Below are positions 9,391-19,710 of a DNA stretch of 64,000 bases, piece after piece. Position 1 is the first letter of the stretch. Each line of letters begins with the position of its first letter. Origin of the DNA: an uncultured Flavobacteriaceae bacterium (GTDB taxonomy: Bacteria; Bacteroidota; Bacteroidia; Flavobacteriales; Flavobacteriaceae); the NCBI GenBank assembly GCA_947497145.1, contig CANMFQ010000004.1:1-64000 (forward strand). The letters are read 5' to 3'. A program made the translations under genes and the position numbers. The notes under the pieces were generated by a model. It saw nothing but the letters and a program-made list of their open reading frames with translations, did no database searches and was not told the DNA's origin.

Positions 9391-12300
9391 TTAATTACGT
9401 ATCAATAATTTCAGAAGATAAGAATCACCTTCACTAAGCACTACCCTGACCAAATAGAACCCATCTTCTAAGGTTACAATTGGAATTTCATAATGATCTC
9501 CTACAAGAACATCTCCTGCCAAATAGCCATTAATATAACGTCCTGAAATATCATGCAACGTTATATTTAAAACTTCAACATTACTCGGTTTATTAATACT
9601 ATTTATAACAGCTACACCTCCTCTAGTAGGGCTAGGTGGGTTAGTTTCAAAAACAAAACTCACTTTTTCTTCACTATTATTAGCGACTACTATTGTAATC
9701 ATAGCTGTATCTGTTAACCCTCCAGCATCGGTTACTGTAAGTTGAACATTATAGCTACCAGCGGTAGTAAAAGTATGGCTAGGATTCATTTCAGTAGATG
9801 TTGTTCCATCTTTAAAATCCCATAAATAAGAAACTACACCAATATCATCAGTTGAATTAGACCCCGTAAAAGCAACCTCTAAAGGCACCATTCCTTCTTC
9901 AGGAGTTGCTGTGACTACAGCATTAGGTGCTTCATTAGTCACTTCACCTACAACTATTGCAACTGTAGCAATATCAGTAAGGCCTCCGTCATCAGTTACT
10001 GTGAGCTGTACATTATACGTACCACTTGTTGTAAAGGTATGAACCGGATTCATTTCAGTAGATGTTGTTCCATCTTTAAAATCCCACAGATATGAAACTA
10101 CTCCTACATCATCCGTTGAATTAGCTCCATTAAAGCTAACCTCCAAAGGTGCAATACCATTCATTGGAGTAGCTTCTGCGATAGCATTAGGAGCTTGATT
10201 ACCCATTTGATCGCTAACCACTATCGTTACAATAGCTGAGCCCGTAAGACCAGCACCATCTGTTACAGTAAGTTGTACATTATATGTACCACTAGATGTA
10301 AAGGTATGACTTGGGTTCATTTCTGTAGCTGTTGACCCATCTTTAAAATCCCATAAGTACGAAACAATTCCATTATCGTCGGTCGAATTAGCTCCTGTAA
10401 ACGCAACCTCTAAAGGTGCTGTTCCATTTGTTGGTGTTGCCATGACAATAGCGATAGGGGCTTCATTATCAACTGTATCACTCACAACTATAGTGACTAC
10501 AGCTGTATCTGTAAGTCCACCTCCATCAGTAACGGCAAGCTCTACATTATAAGTTCCGCTAGCAGTGAAAGTATGATTAGGATCAGCTTCTGTTGATGTT
10601 GTACCATCTTTAAAGTCCCAAGCATAAAAAATTACACCCACATCATCAGTAGAATTACTACCTGTAAAAGCAACATTTAACGGTGCAGCACCACTTAATG
10701 GTGTAGCTTCCGCTATAGCATCAGGAGCTTCATTTGAATTATCAGCACTAACGGTTACAGTAACCTCATCTGTTCCCATTTGAGTTTCATCATCAACTGC
10801 TGTAAGTTTAAAAACATAAACCCCTTCAACTAAATTACTCGCCGTAAGATTTTCAGTAGTTTCTCCTGATAAAGTTGCAGTATTCGGACCATTAACTTGA
10901 CTCCATGCATAGTTTATCATTCCCCCATCAGGATCATTAGCAGACCCATTAAGTGCAATACTATTAACAGGCAATGTTATCATCTGATCTTCACCAGCAT
11001 TAACTATTGGAACACGTGTTTCAAACACACCAATACCTGATATTTTTGGATTTTCAACAACTCCTGTTAAAGTAATTGTTAAACTACCATCGGTCACTGA
11101 AATTCCTTTATATGATTCAATTACAGCAGTAGCAGGACCACCAGCCGTAACAAAAATATCATAGTTATCCACTTCAACTTGTCCGTTCTCAATATCAATA
11201 TCAAACACCCTTGAACCTGCACCTCCATCTTCACCGAAGCCTGGTAAACCAAAATAAAGTTCTGCAAAGTGTAAATCAACATTATAATTACCAGCAGCAT
11301 CTACAGGTATTTGATAAATCAAGCTACCAGAATTAAATCTTTCAGTCTGATACAACTCATCATTTTCTGTATTCGCGATTGCTATATCTTTCTCAAAAGC
11401 ATTCCCTTGATTATAATATTGATCCATTATCCACTCTTCATCGCCAAATGTTAAGCTAGGTCCTCCCGAATTAATGAATATAGTACTTGGTGGTATATCA
11501 GCAACAATTACAGTAACTTCATCAAATCCCGTAGTACCCTCTCCATCTGTGGCTGTTAATTTAAAAACATAACTACCTTCTATTAAATTGCTCACAACAG
11601 GATCTTCTACCATATTCGAACTGAAAGTAGCCATATTTGGTCCACTTACTTGTGACCATCCATAAGATGTAATTGAACCTCCGTCAGGATCTAAAGCCGA
11701 ACCATCTAAAGTAATCGGTCCACTTTGCACCGCTACGGTAACATCTTCACCAGCATACACAACTGGAGCTAGATTTTGCCCAGGAACAATTAACTCAATT
11801 CCTGATATTTTTGGATTCTCAACAACACCTGTTAAAGTAATTGTTAAATTACCATCATTAACAGTTATACCTTCAATATTCTCCACTACAGCGGTAGCAC
11901 TACCACCAGCTTTTACAAAAATATCGTAATTATTAATCTGTGTTTGCCCGTTTTCTATATTAATATTAAACACCCTAGAACCTTCACCTCCATCGGCACC
12001 GAGTCCTGGCAAACCAAAATAAAGTTCTGCGAAATGCAAATTAACATTGTAAACACCATCTACAACAGGTATTTCATATGTTAAAATTCCAGCAGTACTA
12101 AAACGTTCTGTTTGATACAACTCATCATTAGCTGTGTTTGCAATAGGTATTTCTCTTTCAAAAATCCCTCCTCCATTAAAATGGTCATCCATTGCCCAAT
12201 TAGTACCTTCAAATGAATAGGCATCTCCTCCAGCATTTATTCTAACATCCCCTCCCGGTTCACTTGCGACAATTGTAACTGTTGTCGTGGTTGTGTTCCC

Positions 12301-15300
12301 TTCATTATCACCTACAGTAAGCTCAACTTCATAGGTGCCAGCAACAGTAAATGTATGCATTGGATCTGGATCAGTAACGGTAGGTGTTCCATCCTTAAAA
12401 TCCCACAAATAACTTGTAATTTGATTATCATCTGTTGAATCACTACCAGTAAAAGTAACTTCTAAAGGAATAAAACCAACTGTTGGCATAGCAGTAACTT
12501 CAGGAATAGGATCTCCAACTTCACCAATAGCCCAAGTAAATTGAGTATTAATAGTTGTTGGTGGTGTATCATTATCAGTTGCTGTAATTGTTACATTATA
12601 AGGACTACCATCCGCAGCACCGGCGCCACTAGCTCTGGTAGATTCTGCCGCAGCAGTTAATTGAGCATCTGAATAATTAGGGCCATCAACCTTATACAAG
12701 GCTACTTTATCTATTGCGTGACCTGCAGAACGTTCTGAAATTTCCATAGTATATGTACCTGCATTGGCAAACCAAACATAAATGTCATGCGGATCATTAT
12801 CACTAGTTTTTGCCTGCCAATCATACACCTGAGAAGAACCACCAGAGCGATATATTTTAAAGTAACCATTACTACCATTACCTTCTGGTGTAGTATTCGC
12901 TGTTATTCTATTACTCCCCTTAGGAAAAACAACATTTGTTGGATTAGCAGACTGTACATTGGCAATCAAACTAGCTTCATCTGCAGGAGTTCCTTTGTAT
13001 CCAAAGAACCATACATCATTATTATTTGGAAAACGCAACCAATTATCATTTTCCTCGGTAGCATCTGGACCGTTGAACAAACTTCTCCAATTTACACGAT
13101 ATACACCCGGAGTTGTTATACTAATTTGATAAGGTATTGTACCTCCATTTTGGTTACTAAAATTATTAGAACCTGCCACAATTCCAGTTGCTCCACCATA
13201 GGTTACTTCCGTCCAGGAAGGCGTTAAATTTCCTGATTCCGCTTCTATTACAACCAAACCATTTTGCTCTTGAAAAGGACCCACATTCGAATTACCTGTA
13301 GATACCGTTCCTGTTATTAAACCAGTAGTTGGGTTAATAGTTAAAGTTGGCGGTAAACCTGTTGCGCTGTAATTACTAGCACCATTAGCCTCTATCTGTA
13401 AAGAAACGGTATCACCCTCATTATTATTTTGATTACCAGGGTTGGTTAAACTCAAATTATTGTCAAAATTAGTTAGATTAACAACTTTAGTTGCGCCATT
13501 TCCATACGTAATAGTTAACGTAGCACTTCTATTATCGCCAGTACCCGTTAAATTAACAGCTATATTATGTGTTGCATTAGCGCTCAATAATTGATTCGTT
13601 AGTTCGCCTGTCAGAATAGAAAAATCACTTGCATTTGGTCCTGACAATTCCATTGAAGTGACAAAAACGCCAACATTACCACCTTGAGTTGTGATATCAA
13701 AATTTTCGGTTGCCCCATCTGCTATCAAAACATTTAATGGCACTCCCAAATCACTAGCTACACTAGGGTCACCAGTAGGTTGATCTAAACCTAAGTATTC
13801 CATGTTTTTTTGATTACCCCCACCTAGTGTTGGCGAACCACCAAGAATAAAAACGCCTTGATTTGAAACAATCGCTTGTGTACCGTGACGTTGATGATTA
13901 AGGTCATCTACTCTTGACCAGGTTTGCGTTGCAGGGTCATATTCTTCAGTTACCTTCAAAGCTCCAGTAGTATTCACCCCATAAACATCTTGATTTTCTA
14001 CTTCACCTCCAATAACTAATAATTTACCATTAAAAACTGCGGTTGATGCTCCACCTCTTGGAGTTGGTATATTTTGACCAGCTGGCAACGTAGTCCAAGT
14101 TCCTGATGTAAAATTATACACATCAACTTCAGGAACGGTAGGAGCAAAAACGCCTCCAGGACCACCAGACAATCTTCCTCCTGCTACATATAAATTATTA
14201 CCAATAACTACCGTACTAAAGTGATCTCTCGCATGAGGAGCATCAACTAAAGCCGTCCATACTCCGGTTGCAGGATCATACTCATCAAACCAAGGAACAT
14301 AACCTCCATCATGTCCGTCTGTATTTCCACCAACAATATAAAATTTGTCATTATACACTACCATACCAGTAGCTCCACGTTTTCTTGCAGCTGGAATTGC
14401 AGGCCCTTTAATCCATTCATTGGTAGCAGGGTTAAACATCCATATAAAATCTGTAGAAGTTTCGTTTGGAAAAGAATTTGTTTTAAAAGCAGCCACAACC
14501 CATATAAGACCCTGATATTCAGTTGCCTGAAAGTGATTGAATGGAAATGGTGCAGAATTAGTTAAATTCGTCCACGTATTGCTAGTATAATCATAAACAT
14601 CAACTGTTTTTGCATTTTCACGTCCCCCCATTAAGTAGAACTTATTACCTGCTTGCACAAGAGAACATTCATGACGAGCTGTATAGTTTTCATTCTCATC
14701 TTTATCAACCCATACATTTGACCCTATAACCCATTCAAAAGTAATTGAGGTTGAATCATCATTCGAGCTATCACTATCATTTACTGTAATCGTTACAGTA
14801 TAAGGGCTGCCTGATGCTGCACCTGAACTAATAGTCCCTCCTATTTGCCCATTAGTAGGCTCAATAATAACCCCAGGAGGTAAACCTGCTGCAGCATATT
14901 GCAAATTACCATCACCACCTACAGCATTCACTGCTAAACTTCCATTAAGTTGTTGACCCGGATTATTAAACTGCTGCGCAATTGGATGCACATAAATTGG
15001 TGTTTGATTATCTGGAGCATCTAAAATTTCAATAGCATTAATTAATGGATTTTCGATATCTCCGTGTAATAATTTAATATCAATTGTTCCATCAGTTACT
15101 TTTAAGGTATGCGTAATCACTGTTCCTGTCTGATGTCCATAGGTAGCAGACAAGTCAATATCATCTAACAAAGGTAAAACAGCTCCTTCTATTTCCGCAT
15201 CAAAAATACGACTGCCTGGTTGAGCCGTTCCCGAGAAGCTATTAGCCATATACAAACGTACTTCGTAATTTCCACTTTGATTAACAGGGAAAGAATACGT

Positions 15301-18300
15301 TACATTTGGCGCACCAGCAACATCATCATATCGCTCAGAGGCGTATATTCCTAACGGGGTAGTACTTTGATCAACAGAGCTATCAACAGGAATGTTGCCA
15401 GATAGGAAAACCTTATTTGATCCAGCCACAGATAAATAGTCTGAATTTTCTGCAACTGTATCAGCCTCCCAATTGATACCATCATCAATGGCCGCAATTT
15501 CAGATCCACCACAATTGACACGATACAGCACTACAGCTTGGTCTGTTACTGTCACCTCAAAAGATTGATCAGCAGTCAACATATCATCATCTGTAGCTCT
15601 TACCGTTATTGTAGAAGTACCTGTTGCGGGGAATGACAAGGTAAGATTATCCCCAGTAATAGAAGCTCCAATGGCTGAATTACTATTAGATACTAGTGTA
15701 TAAGTTAAATTATCTGCGCTATTGTTATCATCAAAAAAATCATTTAAATTGATGACTTCATTAGAAGCATTTACAATTCTAGTCAAATCAGGAAGTTCTT
15801 CTGAAACAATCGGCTTAATTGGTAGTACATTTAAAAAATCCCATGTTCCTTCTAACTCAACTCCTGGAGTATTTGAAGTACCAATAAAACCTACAGCTAA
15901 ATCTTTGTTTGTTTGTTGTATAGCATTCAAAATACTGCCTTGTGCTGCTATAGTACCAATTGTATTTCGCGCTCCATTATCAATAGCGTACTCCAAAGTA
16001 ACCATACCATTTGCAGGGTCAACTACAAAGTAGAAATTAATCGAATTATTTGGTCGATCTGCTTCTGCTATTGCAACATTAATTGGTGACTGTGGTACAT
16101 CATTAATTTCTTGCAAGGCTGTAATACCTTGAGTAGTTAATACTACTTTTATATAATTGCTTTGCGTTCCATCACCAATAAAATGACCCAACTCACCACC
16201 AACTGCAGCTGTATTTCCATACAAGCGTAAAGCACCTGTAAGGTTTACTAAATTTCCAGTCACTTCAAATATACCTGTACTCATATTGGTTTGCACCCCA
16301 TATTGGTATCCTTTTTCTTGACTATTTGATGCACCTAAAGCAGTACCCGAAGTCATGTGTGAAGTCATTAAACCTGGTGCTCCTCCTAGAACATCATCAG
16401 GGTTTGGTCCTTGTCCTCTTTTATCAATCCAATCTAGCCAATTAGCAGCAGTATTGCCGTTATTCATAAGCCCCGTCATTCCGAGCCCAAAAACACCTCC
16501 AAGACCCTGCTGATCATTAAAAAGGTCATTACGTATAGGCAATTCAAAAGCATCACTTCCCGTAGTAGAAACATCTCCTAATTGAAAAGGGTCATTAGCA
16601 TCTAAAATACCATCAGCGTCATCATCTGTATCATTTAAATCAGAAACCAAAGTTCCACCAACTACCTTATCATAATCGCTAGGTTGAGAACCTCCATTAC
16701 AAGCATCTGTATCATTATCTTCTTCATCTTGATTAGTATATCCATCACTATCATAGTCTGCAGCAGCATTATAAGCTGGGTCATTAGGTTCAAGACATAC
16801 AACTGCATCAGCTGGTTCAAAAACCACAATTTGTCCATTTAAGGTACCTGTCCAAATTGTTCCTGGAAAAATATCATTATCACTATTACAGGTAATACCT
16901 AAAGCATTACCACCAATACCTTGTAAAAAATTCAGTGTTAATTTCTCTAACGTACCATCTGTTTTCAATTCAACTCTTCTTATTATTCCACCGCTATGTC
17001 CCGCTAAAAGATTTCCTTGCATAGCTCCACCAAAATTAGACGCTGTATACTCATCTATAGCATTAGTGTTTGTTCCCCAAATAGTAATCGGATTATCATT
17101 ATTACCATCAGGGTTTGGCCCAGCAGGGTCTCTCCAATCTCCTTCTACAGGATTTGCCGTTGCTACCGGAGGCCAGTTAGCAGGCAGTGCTAAACTTGCA
17201 TCTGCAGTAGAACCGGGAGTGGATGCATCTGGATCATAAGTAAGAGTTCTAAAAACCGCTCCAGCAGTACCTTGAGCTGCCGGTGCCGTAAACAAACCAG
17301 CACCTGTAGGATTTGCTCTTGTAGGGTTTGGATGCCCTCCATAAAAACTACCAGGCGTATAGGTTTGAAGGTTAGTTGTCACCAACTCTAAGTGATCTTT
17401 ATTATTTATCTGTTCACCACCAGAAGGAGAACTACTACCTGGCTCATTATCATCATAAGCATTGGTTACCGCAGCAGTTCCTTCATTTACAGGAAAACCT
17501 CCCCAACCATTGTTAGGGCCATTATCTGTCACATACAATGCTCCACTTTCAGTAACCACCAAATCAAAGGCATTACGATAACCTGGAGAAAATATTTGAA
17601 CAGGACCACCTGGTACTACAACAGCCTGATTAAGACCGTCATTTCCGCCAAAAGGATCATTCACATCAATACCATTGTATCCTGCAGCATTTGGATCTGT
17701 AATTCCATTTACATTGGCTCTTGTTGGATCATCTAAGGTGGGTAAATCATAAATATAATTTCGGCCGTTATCAGAAAGTATTGGCATCGCATTAACAGCA
17801 TCTAAGTTAATAGATAGTACAGCAGCTGACAAAGCATATTCACAGGTATAAACAAAATTCTCTGAAGGACCTCCACCATTAGTGTGACCACCTTGTGCCA
17901 CCAATAAATAATTAGTACCGTTGATAGTTACCAATTCTAAGCCGTTTGTAGCATGATTTTCTTCGGAACGAGGTAGTCCTCGAACCAAATCAACAACATC
18001 CCATGAGGAGCCATTCCAACTAAATCGTGTAATCACCCCTGAATTGGTATCTAAACCAACATCTCCATTACCACCACCACTACCAGCGCCAATTCTAAAG
18101 TCACTTGAACTTACATAAATTATCGGATTTGCTGCCGTCCCTCCAACAGTCAAACCTGTAGTTTCTCTAAATGTTGAATTATGTATAGTACCATCATCAT
18201 TATGATCAGGCATTGTTAAAATACCGTCTAAAGTTTCAACTGCAGTAACTCCATAATCATTAGCACTATTTCGCTGAATAGTAAAAATTTTGATTGCTCC

Positions 18301-18546
18301 CGTATATTCAGCAACATACAATTTGCCATCAGGGCCATACATTAAAGAAGTAACACCGCCGTCAACCGAGCCGTTACCATTAAAATTCAAAGTACTTTGA
18401 GTGAAATTTATTTGAGCTTGCAAAGCACTAATACCAAAAAAAACAAAAAACACAATAATTAAAAAAAATGTGCGTTTATTTTTAACAACGGAATTAGAAA
18501 AGCCTTGATTCAAATTAGGGACAGGTAAGCTATATTTTTTCTTCAT
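9391..18546 (-). CDS. Giant secreted multidomain protein: sugar-dehydrogenase-like propeller, malectin x3, Kelch, CBM-like, PKD repeats, T9SS domain
   Basis: 3051 residues. Approximate order: signal peptide 1-45; glucose/sorbosone-dehydrogenase-like beta-propeller 50-590; Asp-rich TSP3-like calcium loops 600-670; unassigned beta-rich region to 930; cadherin-like 930-1005; malectin 1005-1185; Ig-like; Kelch propeller 1282-1590 (repeated GGR/GGN and W); CBM6/35-like module 1762-1952; PKD 2015-2095; malectin 2099-2252; Ig; malectin 2352-2505; Ig; four PKD repeats 2602-2952; T9SS sorting domain in the last 90 residues. Malectin and CBM-like parts suggest glycan binding. The N-terminal propeller may be catalytic or structural; I cannot see a quinone site with certainty. 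Expected at the cell surface or in the medium. It is monocistronic, with a recognisable promoter and terminator. Confidence 0.88.
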   Translation of the reverse strand: MKKKYSLPVPNLNQGFSNSVVKNKRTFFLIIVFFVFFGISALQAQINFTQSTLNFNGNGSVDGGVTSLMYGPDGKLYVAEYTGAIKIFTIQRNSANDYGVTAVETLDGILTMPDHNDDGTIHNSTFRETTGLTVGGTAANPIIYVSSSDFRIGAGSGGGNGDVGLDTNSGVITRFSWNGSSWDVVDLVRGLPRSEENHATNGLELVTINGTNYLLVAQGGHTNGGGPSENFVYTCEYALSAAVLSINLDAVNAMPILSDNGRNYIYDLPTLDDPTRANVNGITDPNAAGYNGIDVNDPFGGNDGLNQAVVVPGGPVQIFSPGYRNAFDLVVTESGALYVTDNGPNNGWGGFPVNEGTAAVTNAYDDNEPGSSSPSGGEQINNKDHLELVTTNLQTYTPGSFYGGHPNPTRANPTGAGLFTAPAAQGTAGAVFRTLTYDPDASTPGSTADASLALPANWPPVATANPVEGDWRDPAGPNPDGNNDNPITIWGTNTNAIDEYTASNFGGAMQGNLLAGHSGGIIRRVELKTDGTLEKLTLNFLQGIGGNALGITCNSDNDIFPGTIWTGTLNGQIVVFEPADAVVCLEPNDPAYNAAADYDSDGYTNQDEEDNDTDACNGGSQPSDYDKVVGGTLVSDLNDTDDDADGILDANDPFQLGDVSTTGSDAFELPIRNDLFNDQQGLGGVFGLGMTGLMNNGNTAANWLDWIDKRGQGPNPDDVLGGAPGLMTSHMTSGTALGASNSQEKGYQYGVQTNMSTGIFEVTGNLVNLTGALRLYGNTAAVGGELGHFIGDGTQSNYIKVVLTTQGITALQEINDVPQSPINVAIAEADRPNNSINFYFVVDPANGMVTLEYAIDNGARNTIGTIAAQGSILNAIQQTNKDLAVGFIGTSNTPGVELEGTWDFLNVLPIKPIVSEELPDLTRIVNASNEVINLNDFFDDNNSADNLTYTLVSNSNSAIGASITGDNLTLSFPATGTSTITVRATDDDMLTADQSFEVTVTDQAVVLYRVNCGGSEIAAIDDGINWEADTVAENSDYLSVAGSNKVFLSGNIPVDSSVDQSTTPLGIYASERYDDVAGAPNVTYSFPVNQSGNYEVRLYMANSFSGTAQPGSRIFDAEIEGAVLPLLDDIDLSATYGHQTGTVITHTLKVTDGTIDIKLLHGDIENPLINAIEILDAPDNQTPIYVHPIAQQFNNPGQQLNGSLAVNAVGGDGNLQYAAAGLPPGVIIEPTNGQIGGTISSGAASGSPYTVTITVNDSDSSNDDSTSITFEWVIGSNVWVDKDENENYTARHECSLVQAGNKFYLMGGRENAKTVDVYDYTSNTWTNLTNSAPFPFNHFQATEYQGLIWVVAAFKTNSFPNETSTDFIWMFNPATNEWIKGPAIPAARKRGATGMVVYNDKFYIVGGNTDGHDGGYVPWFDEYDPATGVWTALVDAPHARDHFSTVVIGNNLYVAGGRLSGGPGGVFAPTVPEVDVYNFTSGTWTTLPAGQNIPTPRGGASTAVFNGKLLVIGGEVENQDVYGVNTTGALKVTEEYDPATQTWSRVDDLNHQRHGTQAIVSNQGVFILGGSPTLGGGNQKNMEYLGLDQPTGDPSVASDLGVPLNVLIADGATENFDITTQGGNVGVFVTSMELSGPNASDFSILTGELTNQLLSANATHNIAVNLTGTGDNRSATLTITYGNGATKVVNLTNFDNNLSLTNPGNQNNNEGDTVSLQIEANGASNYSATGLPPTLTINPTTGLITGTVSTGNSNVGPFQEQNGLVVIEAESGNLTPSWTEVTYGGATGIVAGSNNFSNQNGGTIPYQISITTPGVYRVNWRSLFNGPDATEENDNWLRFPNNNDVWFFGYKGTPADEASLIANVQSANPTNVVFPKGSNRITANTTPEGNGSNGYFKIYRSGGSSQVYDWQAKTSDNDPHDIYVWFANAGTYTMEISERSAGHAIDKVALYKVDGPNYSDAQLTAAAESTRASGAGAADGSPYNVTITATDNDTPPTTINTQFTWAIGEVGDPIPEVTAMPTVGFIPLEVTFTGSDSTDDNQITSYLWDFKDGTPTVTDPDPMHTFTVAGTYEVELTVGDNEGNTTTTTVTIVASEPGGDVRINAGGDAYSFEGTNWAMDDHFNGGGIFEREIPIANTANDELYQTERFSTAGILTYEIPVVDGVYNVNLHFAELYFGLPGLGADGGEGSRVFNINIENGQTQINNYDIFVKAGGSATAVVENIEGITVNDGNLTITLTGVVENPKISGIELIVPGQNLAPVVYAGEDVTVAVQSGPITLDGSALDPDGGSITSYGWSQVSGPNMATFSSNMVEDPVVSNLIEGSYVFKLTATDGEGTTGFDEVTVIVADIPPSTIFINSGGPSLTFGDEEWIMDQYYNQGNAFEKDIAIANTENDELYQTERFNSGSLIYQIPVDAAGNYNVDLHFAELYFGLPGFGEDGGAGSRVFDIDIENGQVEVDNYDIFVTAGGPATAVIESYKGISVTDGSLTITLTGVVENPKISGIGVFETRVPIVNAGEDQMITLPVNSIALNGSANDPDGGMINYAWSQVNGPNTATLSGETTENLTASNLVEGVYVFKLTAVDDETQMGTDEVTVTVSADNSNEAPDAIAEATPLSGAAPLNVAFTGSNSTDDVGVIFYAWDFKDGTTSTEADPNHTFTASGTYNVELAVTDGGGLTDTAVVTIVVSDTVDNEAPIAIVMATPTNGTAPLEVAFTGANSTDDNGIVSYLWDFKDGSTATEMNPSHTFTSSGTYNVQLTVTDGAGLTGSAIVTIVVSDQMGNQAPNAIAEATPMNGIAPLEVSFNGANSTDDVGVVSYLWDFKDGTTSTEMNPVHTFTTSGTYNVQLTVTDDGGLTDIATVAIVVGEVTNEAPNAVVTATPEEGMVPLEVAFTGSNSTDDIGVVSYLWDFKDGTTSTEMNPSHTFTTAGSYNVQLTVTDAGGLTDTAMITIVVANNSEEKVSFVFETNPPSPTRGGVAVINSINKPSNVEVLNITLHDISGRYINGYLAGDVLVGDHYEIPIVTLEDGFYLVRVVLSEGDSYLLKLLIRN
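9690..10740 (-). repeat. Four tandem PKD repeats in the 3051-residue gene
   Basis: Units recur every 264-267 bp (88-89 residues). Each carries PLEVAFTGxNSTDDxGxVSYLWDFKDG then HTF and YNVQLTVTD. DNA identity is high between the units near 9784 and 10048, pointing to recent duplication. Confidence 0.85.
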
Positions 18547-18608
18547 TTTAAAGTGGTATTACAAACAATACTTTTAGGTTCAATCAGGTTTTGGTTGACT
18601 CAGGACTA

Positions 18609-18636
18609 CAAAAGTAACTGAATAACAATTAACCAA
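18609..18636 (-). promoter_or_regulatory. Bacteroidota-type promoter of the 3051-residue gene
   Basis: On the minus strand TTG (18636-18634) is followed after 17 bases by TACTTTTG (18616-18609), which matches the TANNTTTG -7 box. This would give a leader of about 55 bases. Spacing is at the short end for this promoter class. Confidence 0.5.
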
Positions 18637-19621
18637 GAAAACAACCCTAAGTCTTTTCGTCTAAAACTGTTGGTTTATCGGTAAAAAGCGAAAAAAACCA
18701 GATAATAAAAATAGTTTATTAATGCTCCTATTCATTATAACCGACAAAAAAGCCTTTCAAACAAAAAGTCCTGACAAAACAGAACTGCAAAACTATCAAT
18801 TAAACTCAAAGTCATAATATCAATCACGCATTATTTCTCAAATTATTCAAAAGTTTTAATGTGATTTTCTTGATAACGTCAAAAAAAGTAAGGACAAACC
18901 ACAAGCAATTCATCAAAAAAAACAACGTTTTTCTTTGAATCAAAACTATTAATTCTCACATTTCACCATTTACATTAATCTTACTCATCATGTAAAAAAC
19001 ACCGTCAAAAAAAAGGCCATGTCTCACGTATCACCACCCACAAAGTGGGTTATACATTTCTGACTAACACCTTCATCCTTATACACAAAAATCAACGATC
19101 AAATACCTACAAAACCGCTCAGTTTAAACAACATAAAAAATAAAAACACAACAACTTTTATTAGTTTTAAGCCTCTATATTAATCACACCTTATACTACA
19201 TCTTCTATCATTTTTTACGGTGACATACATATAGCTTTTAAACAATTTATTTAGGGATTATTCTGTATTTAAAAATCTACACATCTTAAATTATATCCAA
19301 AAATCAATCAAACTAAAACGCTACACTTGTTTTTTAAATTTAGATATAACAGCTTCATGTTCAAATTAAGAAAGTACTTTCCTCCATAATATTTCAAGCC
19401 TTATTACGAAGTTCCAATACGTAAAGAAGGTAAAATAATCTTCTTATTAACCAATTGGTATACGTTAGCACAAAATTGACAAAAAAGGACTTGTTTAGAA
19501 TATCAATAAGTCCTTGATTATTAAGTTACAATCAACATATCATCAACATAAAAAAACACGTAAAAATCAGCGTATTAAAAATTCAGATCAATAGCATTTC
19601 ATCTTTAAAAATTTGATCAAT
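18637..19621. other. Gene-free AT-rich stretch
   Basis: Nearly 1 kb with no coding frame, RNA gene or long repeat that I can identify. A short ACCCAC/GTGGGT inverted repeat at 19036-19050 is the only structure noticed. Confidence 0.55.
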
Positions 19622-19655
19622 AAAAAAGCGGAAAACTCACATAAGAGTTTTCCGC
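19622..19655 (-). terminator. Terminator of the 1582-residue gene
   Basis: A perfect 11-bp stem (GCGGAAAACTC at 19628-19638 with GAGTTTTCCGC at 19645-19655), a 6-nt loop, and six T residues on the minus strand. Confidence 0.92.
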
Positions 19656-19710
19656 CAAAAAATTAATTCTATTTAACCAGCTTAAAAACAGCTGATTAAT
19701 AGACATGATT

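Noticed and set aside
12787-13227. Long plus-strand open frame inside the 3051-residue gene
   Set aside because: Antisense shadow of a coding frame; residue composition is atypical (Ile/Thr/Ser-rich without domains).
15722-16033. Plus-strand open frame of 103 codons in the 3051-residue gene
   Set aside because: Shadow frame opposite a clearly coding region; no family resemblance.
19036-19050. ACCCAC/GTGGGT inverted repeat in the 1-kb spacer
   Set aside because: Only 6 bp with a 3-base loop, no T run, no nearby gene start.
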